64,000 nt of DNA from Chryseobacterium sp. 36-9 (GCA_001898785.1 MKVE01000016.1:66744-130743); one strand, 5' to 3'. Numbered from the stretch's first letter, positions 53,819 through 63,638 are shown. Made by a program: numbers and translations. Notes: generated from the letters alone by a model not told the origin.

Positions 53819-54355
53819 TTAATTAAGTTGAAATTCTTTTTTGATATTGTTCAGTTTTGTTTTAACTGAAGCATCGATTTGCTGGTCACCTACTCTCAGA
53901 ATGTAACCTCCGAGAATTTCCGGTTTGATAATCGTTTCCAAATCGTAGTTAGAAACATTTATCATATTAGAATCAGCAATGATTTTCTGAATATTTTGCT
54001 CTGACAATTTTGTAGCTGTAACCAAAGAGATACGTTGCGTTCCTTTGATGTCTTCTACTTTATTGATGAATTCCTGAGCAATATTTTTAAGCTGAGATTC
54101 TCTGCCTTGTCTGATGACTAATCTGATGATATTTTGGGAAACCGAAGAAAAATTCTTAAAAATTTCCAAAGCTACAGCATCTTTTTTTCTGGCATCAATG
54201 AAAGGCGTATTAAGAAATTGATTTAATTCCTTAGATTCAGACATAATTTTAACAACGTCTTTCATCTCAGCAAAAACCGATTCTGTATTACCGGATTCCT
54301 GTGTGAAATCCAATAAACCTTGTGCGTATCTTTTAGCTACTTTAGATGTCAGCAT
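53819..54355 (-). CDS. atpH: ATP synthase F1 subunit delta
   Basis: This is a 178-residue peripheral-stalk subunit. [20 protein letters not shown] at the start and [20 protein letters not shown] near the end are family signatures. It is 5 bp downstream of atpF, in the usual order. Confidence 0.95.
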   Translation of the reverse strand: MLTSKVAKRYAQGLLDFTQESGNTESVFAEMKDVVKIMSESKELNQFLNTPFIDARKKDAVALEIFKNFSSVSQNIIRLVIRQGRESQLKNIAQEFINKVEDIKGTQRISLVTATKLSEQNIQKIIADSNMINVSNYDLETIIKPEILGGYILRVGDQQIDASVKTKLNNIKKEFQLN

Positions 54356-54360
54356 CCTGA

Positions 54361-54858
54361 TTAGTTAAGGTTAGATTTGTTTAAAATATTTTCTACCAAA
54401 GTATTGTGCGCACCATCGTTATTCAATTTCTCTCTCAAGATATTTTCAGCGATGTTAACAGACAAAGTACCGATCTGATTTTTGATGTCAGCCATAGCCG
54501 CATTCTTTTCCGTTTGGATAGATTGTCTGGCTGCCTCAATCATTTTCTCGCCTTCAGCTTTTGCACTGTCTTTAGCTTCATTAACGATTTTATCCTTCAT
54601 TTCTCTCGCTTCTTTCAAGATACCGTCTCTTTCAGCTCTTGCTTCGCGTAGGATTCTTTCGTTATCTTCTTTCAACTGAGCCATCTCTTGTTTAGCTAAT
54701 TTTGCCTGATTAAGCGCATCAATGATAGATGTTTCTCTCTCATCGATAGATTTAAGAATTGGTTTCCAGGCAAACTTTCCTAAGATGAAAAGCAATACCA
54801 GGAAAATGATGGACTGAATAATAAATAATCCTGATGAAAACTGATGAAGTAATTCCAT
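54361..54858 (-). CDS. atpF: ATP synthase F0 subunit b
   Basis: This is a 165-residue protein. One N-terminal membrane helix (about 10-28, FIIQSIIFLVLLFILGKFAW) is followed by a long charged helix with heptad-like Ala, Lys and Glu (ALNQAKLAKQEMAQLKEDNE), forming the peripheral stalk. Position between atpE and atpH confirms it. Confidence 0.95.
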   Translation of the reverse strand: MELLHQFSSGLFIIQSIIFLVLLFILGKFAWKPILKSIDERETSIIDALNQAKLAKQEMAQLKEDNERILREARAERDGILKEAREMKDKIVNEAKDSAKAEGEKMIEAARQSIQTEKNAAMADIKNQIGTLSVNIAENILREKLNNDGAHNTLVENILNKSNLN

Positions 54859-54945
54859 TATATAGTGAGATTAATTTTTTAAAATTTTTAAATTTAAACA
54901 TTGTTGCAGCCAACCGCTACAACAATGTTTTAAGTTTTGTTTGGC

Positions 54946-55137
54946 TTATGATGCGAATAACGCAGCGAAAGCAACACCTTCTACTAGTGCAGCAGCAATA
55001 AGCATAGCAGTTTGGATTTTTCCAGATTGTTCTGGTTGTCTAGCGATTGCTTCAAGAGCAGCCGCACCAATTTTTCCAAGACCGATACCTACACCTAGTA
55101 CAATAAGACCTGCACCAATAATTCTAGGGATTTCCAT
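54946..55137 (-). CDS. atpE: ATP synthase F0 subunit c
   Basis: This is a 63-residue hairpin of two membrane helices joined by the polar loop ARQPEQSGKIQ. The N-terminal helix is glycine-rich (GAGLIVLGVGIGLGKIGAAA). The ion-binding acidic residue is a Glu in the second helix (AALVEGVAF). The loop and acidic site are as expected, with no sign of a sodium-type ligand set that I can read with confidence. Confidence 0.95.
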   Translation of the reverse strand: MEIPRIIGAGLIVLGVGIGLGKIGAAALEAIARQPEQSGKIQTAMLIAAALVEGVAFAALFAS

Positions 55138-55173
55138 AATATATAATTTAAAAAATTGTTTTTTCTAATTTAA

Positions 55174-56292
55174 TTAATGAGCGTGGTCATGCTCGTGCTC
55201 TTCCACAGCCATACCGATAAACAAAGCCGAAAGCATTGTAAAGATATAAGCCTGCAAAAACGCTACTAATACTTCCAATAAATAGATTACCAATGTCAGG
55301 AATGGAAACGCAACACCTGCAATCCAGTTTTTGAAAATGTAAATTGAACCAATCAAAGTCATTACAACGATGTGACCAGCTGTCATATTTGCAAAAAGAC
55401 GAATCATTAATGCAAATGGCTTAGTCAAAGTTCCTAACAATTCGATTGGCAACATAATAAATTTCATCGGAACAGGAACGCCCGGCATCCAGAAGATATG
55501 TTTCCAATAATCTTTTGACCCGGAAAAAGTCGTAATCAGATAAGTCATAATAGCCAGGAAGAATGTAATCGCAATATTACCGGTTACATTAATTCCAAAA
55601 GGCATCAAACCTAGAACATTCAGGAACAAGATGAAGAAAAATACCGTTAACAGATACCCCATAAATCTCTTATACTTGTGGCCGATGTTAGGAATCGCAA
55701 TATCATCTCTTACGAAAATAATGATTGGCTCCAGAAATTTAGCAGCACCTGAAGGAATCAATGACTTTTTATAAGACCTAGCCATTCCACCGAACAGAAC
55801 AATCATCAAAACCGCTACTAAGAAAATCACCAAAACACTTTTAGTAATAGACAAGTCCAAAACTCTTTTTTCAGTTGGGTGATGAGCTTCGTCTAATGTA
55901 ATCGTTCCTTTAGAATCTGTTCTGTAGATTTTTTCGTGGTGAAGCGTGTAGAATTTACCATTGCTTTCTACCGGAGAACCATGGATAAACTCATGACCAT
56001 CCACACCCTTTGTATTACTCATAAAGAAATGAAATCCTTCATCATAAATAATCACCGGCAATGGAAACCCGATGTGATGACCATCCTTATCTACCATAAT
56101 CGCCACGTCGTGAGCATCCAAAATGTGATGATCCACAAACTCTTTGACTTCTTTGGTAGCGCGGTCTTTTTCAGAAAGTTCAGAAGTTTCAGTTACAGGT
56201 TTACCGTGTTGATTTTCAACATTTTCGTGCTGAGCAAAAGTGGTTACAAACATCAATAAACTGTAAAATAAAATTGCCGTTTTCTTTAGCAT
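55174..56292 (-). CDS. atpB: ATP synthase F0 subunit a
   Basis: This is a 372-residue subunit. The first 20 residues look like a signal peptide (MLKKTAILFYSLLMFVTTFA), followed by a long His-rich extracytoplasmic N-terminal segment (about 21-145), common in Bacteroidetes. The membrane core has MIRLFANMTAGHIVVMTLIG with the essential Arg, and a His-rich C-terminus. A TATTTTTG -7 element lies upstream at 56326-56333, so part of the operon may be transcribed from here. Confidence 0.95.
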   Translation of the reverse strand: MLKKTAILFYSLLMFVTTFAQHENVENQHGKPVTETSELSEKDRATKEVKEFVDHHILDAHDVAIMVDKDGHHIGFPLPVIIYDEGFHFFMSNTKGVDGHEFIHGSPVESNGKFYTLHHEKIYRTDSKGTITLDEAHHPTEKRVLDLSITKSVLVIFLVAVLMIVLFGGMARSYKKSLIPSGAAKFLEPIIIFVRDDIAIPNIGHKYKRFMGYLLTVFFFILFLNVLGLMPFGINVTGNIAITFFLAIMTYLITTFSGSKDYWKHIFWMPGVPVPMKFIMLPIELLGTLTKPFALMIRLFANMTAGHIVVMTLIGSIYIFKNWIAGVAFPFLTLVIYLLEVLVAFLQAYIFTMLSALFIGMAVEEHEHDHAH

Positions 56293-56325
56293 CGGTAGAT
56301 TTTTTTTTCGTTTTGCAAAAATAGA

Positions 56326-56333
56326 CTATTTTT
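56326..56333 (-). promoter_or_regulatory. Predicted internal -7 element for atpB
   Basis: TATTTTTG on the minus strand, 33 bp upstream of the atpB ATG, within the gap after the preceding gene. Confidence 0.5.
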
Positions 56334-56352
56334 TTTCTTTTGAAGAATATTT

Positions 56353-56724
56353 TTACTGTTTTTTGTCATAATTAATTAACCGAATTGCATAGTATGTAAG
56401 CAATGCTGTCAGAACAAAATACGGAATGATAAAATGGAACTTGTAGTCTGGGATTTCCTCGAAATGAAGCTTATTTTTTATCAGATACATCATCCCGAAT
56501 TTCACCAGAATCAGCCCTATCACCGCCAACCCGAGGAATTGTGGAATGATTTTGTTAATAAGAACAATCAATGTTATCATCATCATAAAGATAATGGCGA
56601 GGAACAGATAAAACTTGATAATAACCACTTCGTCAAGATGAAATGCAAATTTCCAGATTGCGAAATGTATAATAAATGTGAGAAAAAATATCACACTGAT
56701 AATAAGGTTACTTTTGTTTTGCAT
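56353..56724 (-). CDS. Small membrane protein of the ATP synthase operon
   Basis: This is a 123-residue protein with about four membrane segments (roughly 8-26, 34-56, 62-82 and 96-116). It overlaps the end of the AtpZ-like gene by 17 bp and precedes atpB by 60 bp. Its place and topology suggest an AtpI-like assembly or uncoupling role, but I recognise no family motif. Its identity is open. Confidence 0.75.
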   Translation of the reverse strand: MQNKSNLIISVIFFLTFIIHFAIWKFAFHLDEVVIIKFYLFLAIIFMMMITLIVLINKIIPQFLGLAVIGLILVKFGMMYLIKNKLHFEEIPDYKFHFIIPYFVLTALLTYYAIRLINYDKKQ

Positions 56725-56962
56725 CGTCCTGTTGTTCTTTATTTAAAATTTCGAGTCTTTTCAAAGTTGTATATAATGAAAGGCAAAGACCGGTGAGTCC
56801 TATCACTAAAACCAAAACATTGGACCCGGTTTCAAAATACAAATCCAACTGATGTCCACCCCAAAAAGCAATTCCAATGATGAACAGCATCTGAAACACC
56901 ACAGAAGAATACTTGCCATATTTTCTAAGGGAATCGGAGGCGTTATTTTTTTTGTCTTCCAA
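56708..56962 (-). CDS. AtpZ/AtpI family protein
   Basis: This is an 84-residue protein. It starts at a TTG; no ATG lies upstream in frame before the predicted promoter at 56976. Two membrane segments (about 19-37, 47-65) include the family pattern VVFQMLFIIGIAFWGGHQLD and GLTGLCLSLY. AtpZ/AtpI proteins are usually encoded at the start of F0F1 operons and are linked to c-ring assembly or Mg2+ uptake. The gene overlaps the next by 17 bp. Confidence 0.82.
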   Translation of the reverse strand: MEDKKNNASDSLRKYGKYSSVVFQMLFIIGIAFWGGHQLDLYFETGSNVLVLVIGLTGLCLSLYTTLKRLEILNKEQQDDAKQK

Positions 56963-56975
56963 TTTTTGATTTTTG

Positions 56976-56983
56976 CAAAAGTA
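56976..56983 (-). promoter_or_regulatory. Predicted -7 element of the ATP synthase operon
   Basis: TACTTTTG on the minus strand fits TAnnTTTG, 13 bp upstream of the TTG start at 56962. Confidence 0.55.
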
Positions 56984-57004
56984 AGGAAAGTATTTTATCT
57001 TATT

Positions 57005-57350
57005 CTTATTGTAGATTTTAACACAAAGTGCACAAAGATTTCTTTTGAAATTATTAAAAATATTTTAGGTTCACAAAGGCACTTTGCTTATCAAAGAAAT
57101 ATAATTGTAAAATCTAGTTTGTCATTTTGTAGGAATCTCGACAGCTAAGTTTAGATTGACTCCGTCGAACCACTTCGTTAGGTTTCCTACGGAATGACAA
57201 TATTGTATTTAATGCTAAATATTGTTTTTACTTAGAATCTGCAGCCCGACTTGAGCGGAAATCCTTTTTTGCTTGGACTTAGACTCTATTTAGATTGAAA
57301 GCTTGTGCAAAAAAGATTGGGAGCGGAAGGCGGATTAAGCTGCCCAAATA
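57005..57350. repeat. Stack of dispersed repeats between atpZ and ffh
   Basis: In order: family D (CACAAAGTGCACAAAGATT and GGTTCACAAAGGCACTTTGC, about 57015-57085); an inverted pair TTGTCATTTTGTAGGAA / TTCCTACGGAATGACAA (about 57118-57200); and a reversed family A copy (about 57236-57350) with CAGCCCGACTTGAGCGG and AAGCTGCCCAAATAAA. No gene is supported in this 494-bp spacer. Confidence 0.65.
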
Positions 57351-57423
57351 AAATAAACGATGACTGATAAGTGATGATTGATAATTCTAGAGTATGATTC
57401 TGTAACTTTCGTTTAAATTTTCT

Positions 57424-57431
57424 TATTTTTG
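57424..57431 (+). promoter_or_regulatory. Predicted -7 element for ffh
   Basis: TATTTTTG fits TAnnTTTG, 25 bp before the ffh ATG. Confidence 0.5.
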
Positions 57432-57456
57432 CAACCTTAAATATCTTATTAAAGTT

Positions 57457-58821
57457 ATGTTTAACAGTTTACAAGACAAGCTAGATAAAGCACTTCATAA
57501 TATTTCCGGACGTGGAAAAATCACGGAAATCAACGTTGCAGAAACGGTAAAGGAAATCCGAAGAGCATTGGTGGATGCCGATGTAAATTATAAAGTTGCA
57601 AAAGACCTTACAAAAAGAGTTCAGGACAAAGCGATTGGAGAAAACGTTTTGACATCGCTAACGCCGGGACAATTGATGACGAAAATTGTTCACGACGAAT
57701 TGGTAGATTTGATGGGAGGTTCACAAGAAGGAGTCAACCTTTCCGGAAAACCAACTGTTATTTTGATTGCTGGTCTTCAAGGTTCTGGTAAAACGACTTT
57801 CTCTGGAAAATTAGCCAATTATCTGAAACAAAAAAGAAGCAAAAAACCACTTTTGGTAGCTTGTGACATTTACAGACCTGCGGCGATTGACCAGTTGAAA
57901 GTGCTGGGAACTCAAATCAATATTCCTGTTTATACGGAAGAAGAAAATAAAAATCCTGTTGCAATTGCTGAGAATGCGATTAATTATGCCAAGTCGAACG
58001 GGTTCGATACGATTATCGTGGATACGGCTGGTCGTTTGGCGATTGATGAGCAAATGATGAACGAAATCAAGTCGGTTCATCAAACGATTAAACCAACTGA
58101 GACACTATTCGTTGTAGATTCGATGACAGGACAAGATGCTGTGAATACAGCAAAAGCCTTCAATGACACTTTGAATTTCGACGGAGTTGTTTTGACCAAA
58201 TTGGATGGTGATACTCGTGGGGGAGCTGCGTTAACAATCCGTTCCGTAGTTGAAAAGCCAATCAAATTTATCTCTACCGGAGAAAAAATGGAAGCGCTGG
58301 ACCTTTTCTACCCGGAAAGAATGGCGGACAGGATTCTCGGCATGGGCGACGTTGTTTCCTTAGTAGAAAGAGCTCAGGAACAATTTGATGAGGAGGAAGC
58401 GAAAAAGCTACACAAGAAAATTGCTAAGAATGAATTTGGTTTCGATGACTTTTTGAAACAAATCAACCAAATCAAGAAAATGGGTAATATGAAGGACCTG
58501 ATGGGAATGATTCCTGGTGTCGGAAAAGCGATTAAAGATGTGGATATCAATGATGATGCTTTCAAACATATCGAAGCTATCATCCACTCGATGACACCGG
58601 AAGAGAGAAGAAGGCCTTCTATTATTAATATGCCTAGAAAACAAAGAATCGCAAAGGGTTCCGGAAGAAAGTTGGAAGATGTGAATGCGTTAATGAAACA
58701 ATTTGATCAAATGGGCAAAATGATGAAAATGATGCAAGGCCCTCAAGGAAAACAAATGATGCAGATGATGAGCAAAATGCCGAATATGCCTGGAATGGGT
58801 GGCGGATTGTTTGGGAGGTAA
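57457..58821 (+). CDS. ffh: Signal recognition particle protein Ffh
   Basis: This is a 454-residue GTPase that targets membrane proteins. GLQGSGKTTFSGKLANYL is the G1 site, DTAGRLAIDEQMMNE G3 and TKLDGDTRGGAALTIRSVVE the G4 region. The methionine-rich M domain (about 300-450) ends in MMQMMSKMPNMPGMGGGLF. It is full length. Confidence 0.97.
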   Translation: MFNSLQDKLDKALHNISGRGKITEINVAETVKEIRRALVDADVNYKVAKDLTKRVQDKAIGENVLTSLTPGQLMTKIVHDELVDLMGGSQEGVNLSGKPTVILIAGLQGSGKTTFSGKLANYLKQKRSKKPLLVACDIYRPAAIDQLKVLGTQINIPVYTEEENKNPVAIAENAINYAKSNGFDTIIVDTAGRLAIDEQMMNEIKSVHQTIKPTETLFVVDSMTGQDAVNTAKAFNDTLNFDGVVLTKLDGDTRGGAALTIRSVVEKPIKFISTGEKMEALDLFYPERMADRILGMGDVVSLVERAQEQFDEEEAKKLHKKIAKNEFGFDDFLKQINQIKKMGNMKDLMGMIPGVGKAIKDVDINDDAFKHIEAIIHSMTPEERRRPSIINMPRKQRIAKGSGRKLEDVNALMKQFDQMGKMMKMMQGPQGKQMMQMMSKMPNMPGMGGGLFGR

Positions 58822-58840
58822 AATTGACCAAATTATATAA

Positions 58841-58872
58841 AAAAACCTGAGAAAAAATTTCTCAGGTTTTTT
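58841..58872 (+). terminator. Terminator of ffh
   Basis: AAACCTGAG / CTCAGGTTT with a T run. Confidence 0.88.
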
Positions 58873-58887
58873 ATTTGATGAAATTCA

Positions 58888-58914
58888 ATAAAAAACCCGC
58901 ATTTCTGCGGGTTT
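58888..58914 (-). terminator. Terminator of the SusC/SusD unit
   Basis: AAACCCGCA / TGCGGGTTT with a minus-strand T run, 24 bp past the SusD stop. Confidence 0.88.
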
Positions 58915-58937
58915 AATAATATGTATTAATAATTCTG

Positions 58938-60374
58938 TTAATTTTTATCCCAGAAAATTTTTGTTGTTAACTTATCTCCTCCAATTGACGTTGAAGCCGC
59001 TGCATAGTTAGTACCATTTGTAGTAGCTTCTAATGCCGGATATTGAAGTCTAACAGGAACTTTTCCTTCAGCATTTGCAATAGCTGTGCTCGGAGCAGTT
59101 AATTGAGGATAATCTAATCTTCTGTAAAAATTCCATGATGTAACAGCTTGATTATACATTGCTACCCAAGCCTGTTCACCAATAGACTTTTTCCAATTAG
59201 TAGAATCGTAAGGATTATCAATAAGGTAGTTAGCAGCTTCTGATTCTAATCCCCAATCTCTAAAAGAAGATGTTACAGCAATATTATACAAAGGTGCAGC
59301 GCTACCACCAATGTTCCATCTTGCAGCTGCTTCTGCTAGATAAAAGGCAACTTCTGTATAGCTCATTATAATTCCAGGAGTATTAGTAGTATAAGCAAAA
59401 TCACCAGCATAAGCAAAATCAGAAAAAGCTCCTGGAGTGCCTATAACTTGTCCAATATAATCACCAGCTTCATTATCGGTTGAATAGTATTTTTCAATTC
59501 TTTTATCATTACTAGCATTCATATAATCAACTAATGTTTTTCCAGCAATAAAATCATCTCTAGAAGCAACCTCTGTATAAATCGGATTACGATTTGGTGA
59601 TGCTGTTAAATACTGAAAAAGACAACTATCAGCAGAAGAAGTCATCACACCACCAGTTATGGCTTTACTTACTGTTGCTTGTGCTAATGTTGGATTAACA
59701 TCAGCTAAAGCAATTCCAAGCTTAAGGAGTAATGAATTTCCAAATTTTTGCCACTTGCTAATATTACCTTTATAGAAAATATCTCCGCTACCGAAAGTCC
59801 CTCCAGCTGTAGTTAGATTATTGATATCACTTGATAATCTATTTATAAGTGATGAATAAATATCTGCTGCTTTATCATATTTTGGAAGAGGATATTTATC
59901 AATATCTAATGACTGTGTATAAGGTATATCTCCATAAGTATCTACCAATACCTGATAAGTAAATACTTTTAAAATATCTAGAATTGCCAGTTGATTATTT
60001 TTTTTAGCAGGCCATGCAGCTTGCTCGGCAAAAGTAGGTACATAGGCTTCAACAATTTTTGATGCTTGATTTAAATTCATTAATACATTAACATAATTAT
60101 CTCGCCATACATTGTTAGAAACATTACGGTTTGTAAAATCATAATTACTTTCATTAACATAAATTGTTTCAGTCCAATATTGCATTGTAAGCCTAAAATT
60201 ATTCTCATTCACGCTGGGTGTAGTTAGGTAATCACTTAGTTCTTTTTCAGCATAAGTAAGAAGTGGCTCTTGCAAAGTTTCATAGCTAGCATGTTGATCT
60301 AAATTTACATCATCACTGGTTCTGCAACCAACAAAGAAAAGGGCTATTATAGATGTTATTACAATTTTTTTCAT
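58938..60374 (-). CDS. SusD/RagB family nutrient-binding lipoprotein
   Basis: This is a 478-residue lipoprotein (MKKIVITSIIALFFVGC; lipobox FVGC). It is helix-rich with TPR-like packing. NNVWRDNYVNVLMNLNQASK, LAILDILKVFTYQVLVDTYG then DIPYTQSL, and SYTEVAFYLAEAAARWNIGG are typical SusD segments. It begins 3 bp after the partner SusC gene, so the two form an outer-membrane uptake pair. The substrate (glycan, peptide or other) cannot be told. Confidence 0.92.
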   Translation of the reverse strand: MKKIVITSIIALFFVGCRTSDDVNLDQHASYETLQEPLLTYAEKELSDYLTTPSVNENNFRLTMQYWTETIYVNESNYDFTNRNVSNNVWRDNYVNVLMNLNQASKIVEAYVPTFAEQAAWPAKKNNQLAILDILKVFTYQVLVDTYGDIPYTQSLDIDKYPLPKYDKAADIYSSLINRLSSDINNLTTAGGTFGSGDIFYKGNISKWQKFGNSLLLKLGIALADVNPTLAQATVSKAITGGVMTSSADSCLFQYLTASPNRNPIYTEVASRDDFIAGKTLVDYMNASNDKRIEKYYSTDNEAGDYIGQVIGTPGAFSDFAYAGDFAYTTNTPGIIMSYTEVAFYLAEAAARWNIGGSAAPLYNIAVTSSFRDWGLESEAANYLIDNPYDSTNWKKSIGEQAWVAMYNQAVTSWNFYRRLDYPQLTAPSTAIANAEGKVPVRLQYPALEATTNGTNYAAASTSIGGDKLTTKIFWDKN

Positions 60375-60377
60375 GTC

Positions 60378-63300
60378 TTAAAAATTAATTTTCATGTTAA
60401 ACGAAATGTTTCTTGTCGTTGGCATAACACCAGACTGGTAACCTTGTATATTACCTGATGAAAGACCAGCTTCGGGATCAGCATATGGTAAATTTTTATG
60501 TATAATCCATAAATTACTTCCTATCAGTCCAACTGATATTCCTTGAATAAATGTTGAGTTAAATAAATTTTTGTCGAATTTATACGTAATCGCAACTTCT
60601 CTAAGTTTCACAAAACTAGCATCATAAACATAAGCAGCACCTGGATAGTCAGTACCCAAAACTTGGCTTGATTGAGATCTATCTAACCTTATTGTGTTAG
60701 GAACATATACTCCATTTTGTAACATAACTCCTGGTAGAACCTGTCCTCCGCCATTCGCAATAGTGTTTCTTATTGGGTTTCCTAAATCATTGATTCCTAC
60801 TGAATCAGGATATAATCCCGTTCCATAACCATAGAATTGGTCAAGAGAATATACCTTGCCACCTTTCTTCCAATCAATAAGGAAACTTAAGGATAGATTT
60901 TTGTACGTAAATGTATTATTTAAACCTCCAGTCCACTTTGCTTGAAAGCTACCTTGATTATATATTGCTTTATCAGTTGTTAGATACATTCCATTCTCTC
61001 CTACTATTTTATTTCCATTAGGGTCATAAACATAATCTGAAGTCCAAATCGAACCATAATCACCATTGAGTGGAGCATTAATACTTACCCCTCCTTGTAA
61101 ACTACCAATAGTAATATTTTCAATACCTGGCGCTAATTGCGTAACTCTTGTCCATGGATTAGACCAGTTCAGTGTCATATCCCAAGAAAAATCATTAGTT
61201 TTTATAGGTGTTGCATTAATTGTTACTTCAAAACCTTTAGTAGTTAATTCTCCAGCATTTTGAATTTTAGCAGCTAATCCTGTTGATAAAGAAACAGGTA
61301 GTGGTATAATTTGTTCGTAAGCTTTGTTCTGGAACCAAGCTACATCAAAACCAAATCGATTATTAAACATTTTAGCTTCTATTCCTAATTCAATATTTTT
61401 AAGACTTTGAGATCTTAGCTCAGAATTTCTTAATGTAGTATTGTAAGCATTTACTAAAATTTCTCCAAAAGAAGCTTGAGATAAATACCTATTACGTAGT
61501 TGATCTGCCCCTGTATCAGATCCAACTTCAGCATATGCTGCTCTAATCTTTCCAAAATCTAACCAATTAGTCTTAATTAAATTAGAAAATACTATACTTG
61601 TAGATAAAGAAGGGTACCAATAAACATTATCATCCTCAGGTAGTGAGGTTGATTGATCTCTTCTGTAGGTTCCTTCCAAAAAATAGGTATTTTTATAACC
61701 TAAAGAAACTTGTCCAAAAACTCCGTAAATATACTTTGAAAGATCGGATATTAATGGTCTTGCTGGCGATGATGCAGAATTTGCGATAGTATAAATTCCA
61801 GCTACAGATAATCCACCTGAAGTAGATTGTTGATTAGAAAAATTCTTTTGCACATTAACATTTCCACCTACTAACGCATTTAAACTGAAATCATTGAAAT
61901 TATTCTTATATGTTGCAATAAAATCATAATTTGATTCAGAAAATTTGTATTGACTTATAGCATAACCCGAAGGCTGTGTAACTACATTAAGACCAAAATT
62001 ATTTCCTGTATAAGAGCCGACAGCTTTTCTATCTTCAACCGTCATTGTATATGAATCAGTTCCTGCTCTAAATAATAGATTAAAATTTTTAGAAACATCA
62101 TAATTTAAACTAAAATTTCCTGCAAATCTATCTTTCGAATCATTCTGATAGTTCTCATATCTTTGGAAATAAGGATTATCCCAAAAAGCAGGTCGCAAGT
62201 CTGTTCTGCTACGCATATTCCATGTATAGTTTTTCCCAGAGTTCATATAAAAGTTCTGTAACTCTTTTATATCAACATTTGTTGGCCACCACTGTCTAAA
62301 ATTGGTCATTATATTATCATTATAACCAGTGCTATTTCTACCTTTCGTTTTTTGAGTTATGTAATTAGCATAAAAATTAGCTGTTAATTTTTCTGTTAAC
62401 TTATATGAAGCATTTCCACTAAAGTTATTTTTAATTAAAGAACTATTTGGCATTATATCCGTAGCATCTGTATTGGTATAACTGAAACGATATGTTGAAA
62501 TATCATTTCCTCCATTGAATGAGATGCTATTAACATAATTTGTAGCTTTGTTGAAAAAAGTAATTGGTCCATTTTTCGCCATTTGCCAAGGTGTTCTTTG
62601 ACCAAATGTTGAAGAACCCGGAATAAAAGCTCCATATTGCCATACCATGGAACCATCATAAGCAGATCCATAAGATGCATCATTACCAAAAGCAACTATT
62701 GGACTTCCTAAATAATCTCCTGAAAAACTCTCTCCCTCATAGCCTTGTCCATACTCAGTCTGATATTTAGGAAATGTTGACTTATCGATAGAGGAAACAG
62801 TGATAGAGCTAGAAAACTCCATTCCAATACCTTTGGTATTTTTCTTCCCTCTCTTTGTTGTAATAATAATTGCTCCGTTTTGAGCTCTAGAACCATATAA
62901 TGCTGTTGCTGCAGCACCCTTCAAAACGTTAATGGTTTCAATATCATTAGGGTTGATATCCGATACAGAATTTCCATAATCATAACCTCCAGAGCCTTGT
63001 GTTTGTCCAGAAGTATTAATATTCTTGTTCATAACTGGAACCCCGTCTACTACAAAAAGTGCTTGATTATCATTAAGCAATGATTTGTAACCTCTTGTAA
63101 CTACATTAATCGATCCTCCAAAGTTAGTACTCTGCTTAATCTCTAAACCAGCAACTTTACCTGATAAATTATTCAAAAAGTTTACAGTTGGATTTTTATT
63201 CACTTCCTCACCTTTTACTTCTTGAGTTGCATAACCCAAAGATTTTTTTTCTCTTTTGATACCTAAAGCCGTCACTACTACGCCTTCGATATCTTGCGTC

Positions 63301-63389
63301 TTTGCAGTATCTTGTACCTTTTGTGCAGAAACTACTGCAAAAGATGACGAAAGAACTACTGCCAACACGCTTGTTGTTAATTTTTTCAT
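60378..63389 (-). CDS. SusC/RagA family TonB-linked outer membrane transporter
   Basis: This is a 1003-residue protein. The signal peptide spans about 1-22. The N-terminus goes directly to the TonB box-like DIEGVVVTALGIKREKKSLG and the plug domain (about 40-180; LSGKVAGLEIKQS, LFVVDGVPV, GAAATALYGSRAQNGAIIIT then TKRGKK). The CarboxypepD-regulatory-like domain usual at the N-terminus of SusC proteins is absent. The barrel follows, ending in NISFNMKINF. It is the partner of the SusD at 58938. Confidence 0.93.
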   Translation of the reverse strand: MKKLTTSVLAVVLSSSFAVVSAQKVQDTAKTQDIEGVVVTALGIKREKKSLGYATQEVKGEEVNKNPTVNFLNNLSGKVAGLEIKQSTNFGGSINVVTRGYKSLLNDNQALFVVDGVPVMNKNINTSGQTQGSGGYDYGNSVSDINPNDIETINVLKGAAATALYGSRAQNGAIIITTKRGKKNTKGIGMEFSSSITVSSIDKSTFPKYQTEYGQGYEGESFSGDYLGSPIVAFGNDASYGSAYDGSMVWQYGAFIPGSSTFGQRTPWQMAKNGPITFFNKATNYVNSISFNGGNDISTYRFSYTNTDATDIMPNSSLIKNNFSGNASYKLTEKLTANFYANYITQKTKGRNSTGYNDNIMTNFRQWWPTNVDIKELQNFYMNSGKNYTWNMRSRTDLRPAFWDNPYFQRYENYQNDSKDRFAGNFSLNYDVSKNFNLLFRAGTDSYTMTVEDRKAVGSYTGNNFGLNVVTQPSGYAISQYKFSESNYDFIATYKNNFNDFSLNALVGGNVNVQKNFSNQQSTSGGLSVAGIYTIANSASSPARPLISDLSKYIYGVFGQVSLGYKNTYFLEGTYRRDQSTSLPEDDNVYWYPSLSTSIVFSNLIKTNWLDFGKIRAAYAEVGSDTGADQLRNRYLSQASFGEILVNAYNTTLRNSELRSQSLKNIELGIEAKMFNNRFGFDVAWFQNKAYEQIIPLPVSLSTGLAAKIQNAGELTTKGFEVTINATPIKTNDFSWDMTLNWSNPWTRVTQLAPGIENITIGSLQGGVSINAPLNGDYGSIWTSDYVYDPNGNKIVGENGMYLTTDKAIYNQGSFQAKWTGGLNNTFTYKNLSLSFLIDWKKGGKVYSLDQFYGYGTGLYPDSVGINDLGNPIRNTIANGGGQVLPGVMLQNGVYVPNTIRLDRSQSSQVLGTDYPGAAYVYDASFVKLREVAITYKFDKNLFNSTFIQGISVGLIGSNLWIIHKNLPYADPEAGLSSGNIQGYQSGVMPTTRNISFNMKINF

Positions 63390-63550
63390 ATCAAATCAAA
63401 TTTTTCAATAAACAAATTTGCAAAACTTAATTAATATATCCAATAAAAATGTTAATAATTGTTAACTACTTCGCATATTAAGTATAGAATAATTACTATT
63501 ATAATTAGAATTGTATCATTAATTATACTAAATATTAACTTATCATAATC

Positions 63551-63585
63551 AAAAAACTCCAAATCTAAAGACTTTGGAGTTTTTG
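63551..63585. terminator. Terminator-like hairpin
   Basis: AAAACTCCAAA / TTTGGAGTTTT with T runs on both strands. It shares loop sequence with the hairpin at 21526. Confidence 0.75.
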
Positions 63586-63610
63586 ATTATATTTTCATAA
63601 AGCTTATTAA

Positions 63611-63638
63611 AAAAACCGCAACAATGCGGTTTTTTTTA
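63611..63638 (-). terminator. Terminator of the partial SusD gene
   Basis: AAACCGCA / TGCGGTTT with a minus-strand T run, 13 bp past the stop of the 63651 gene. Confidence 0.85.
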
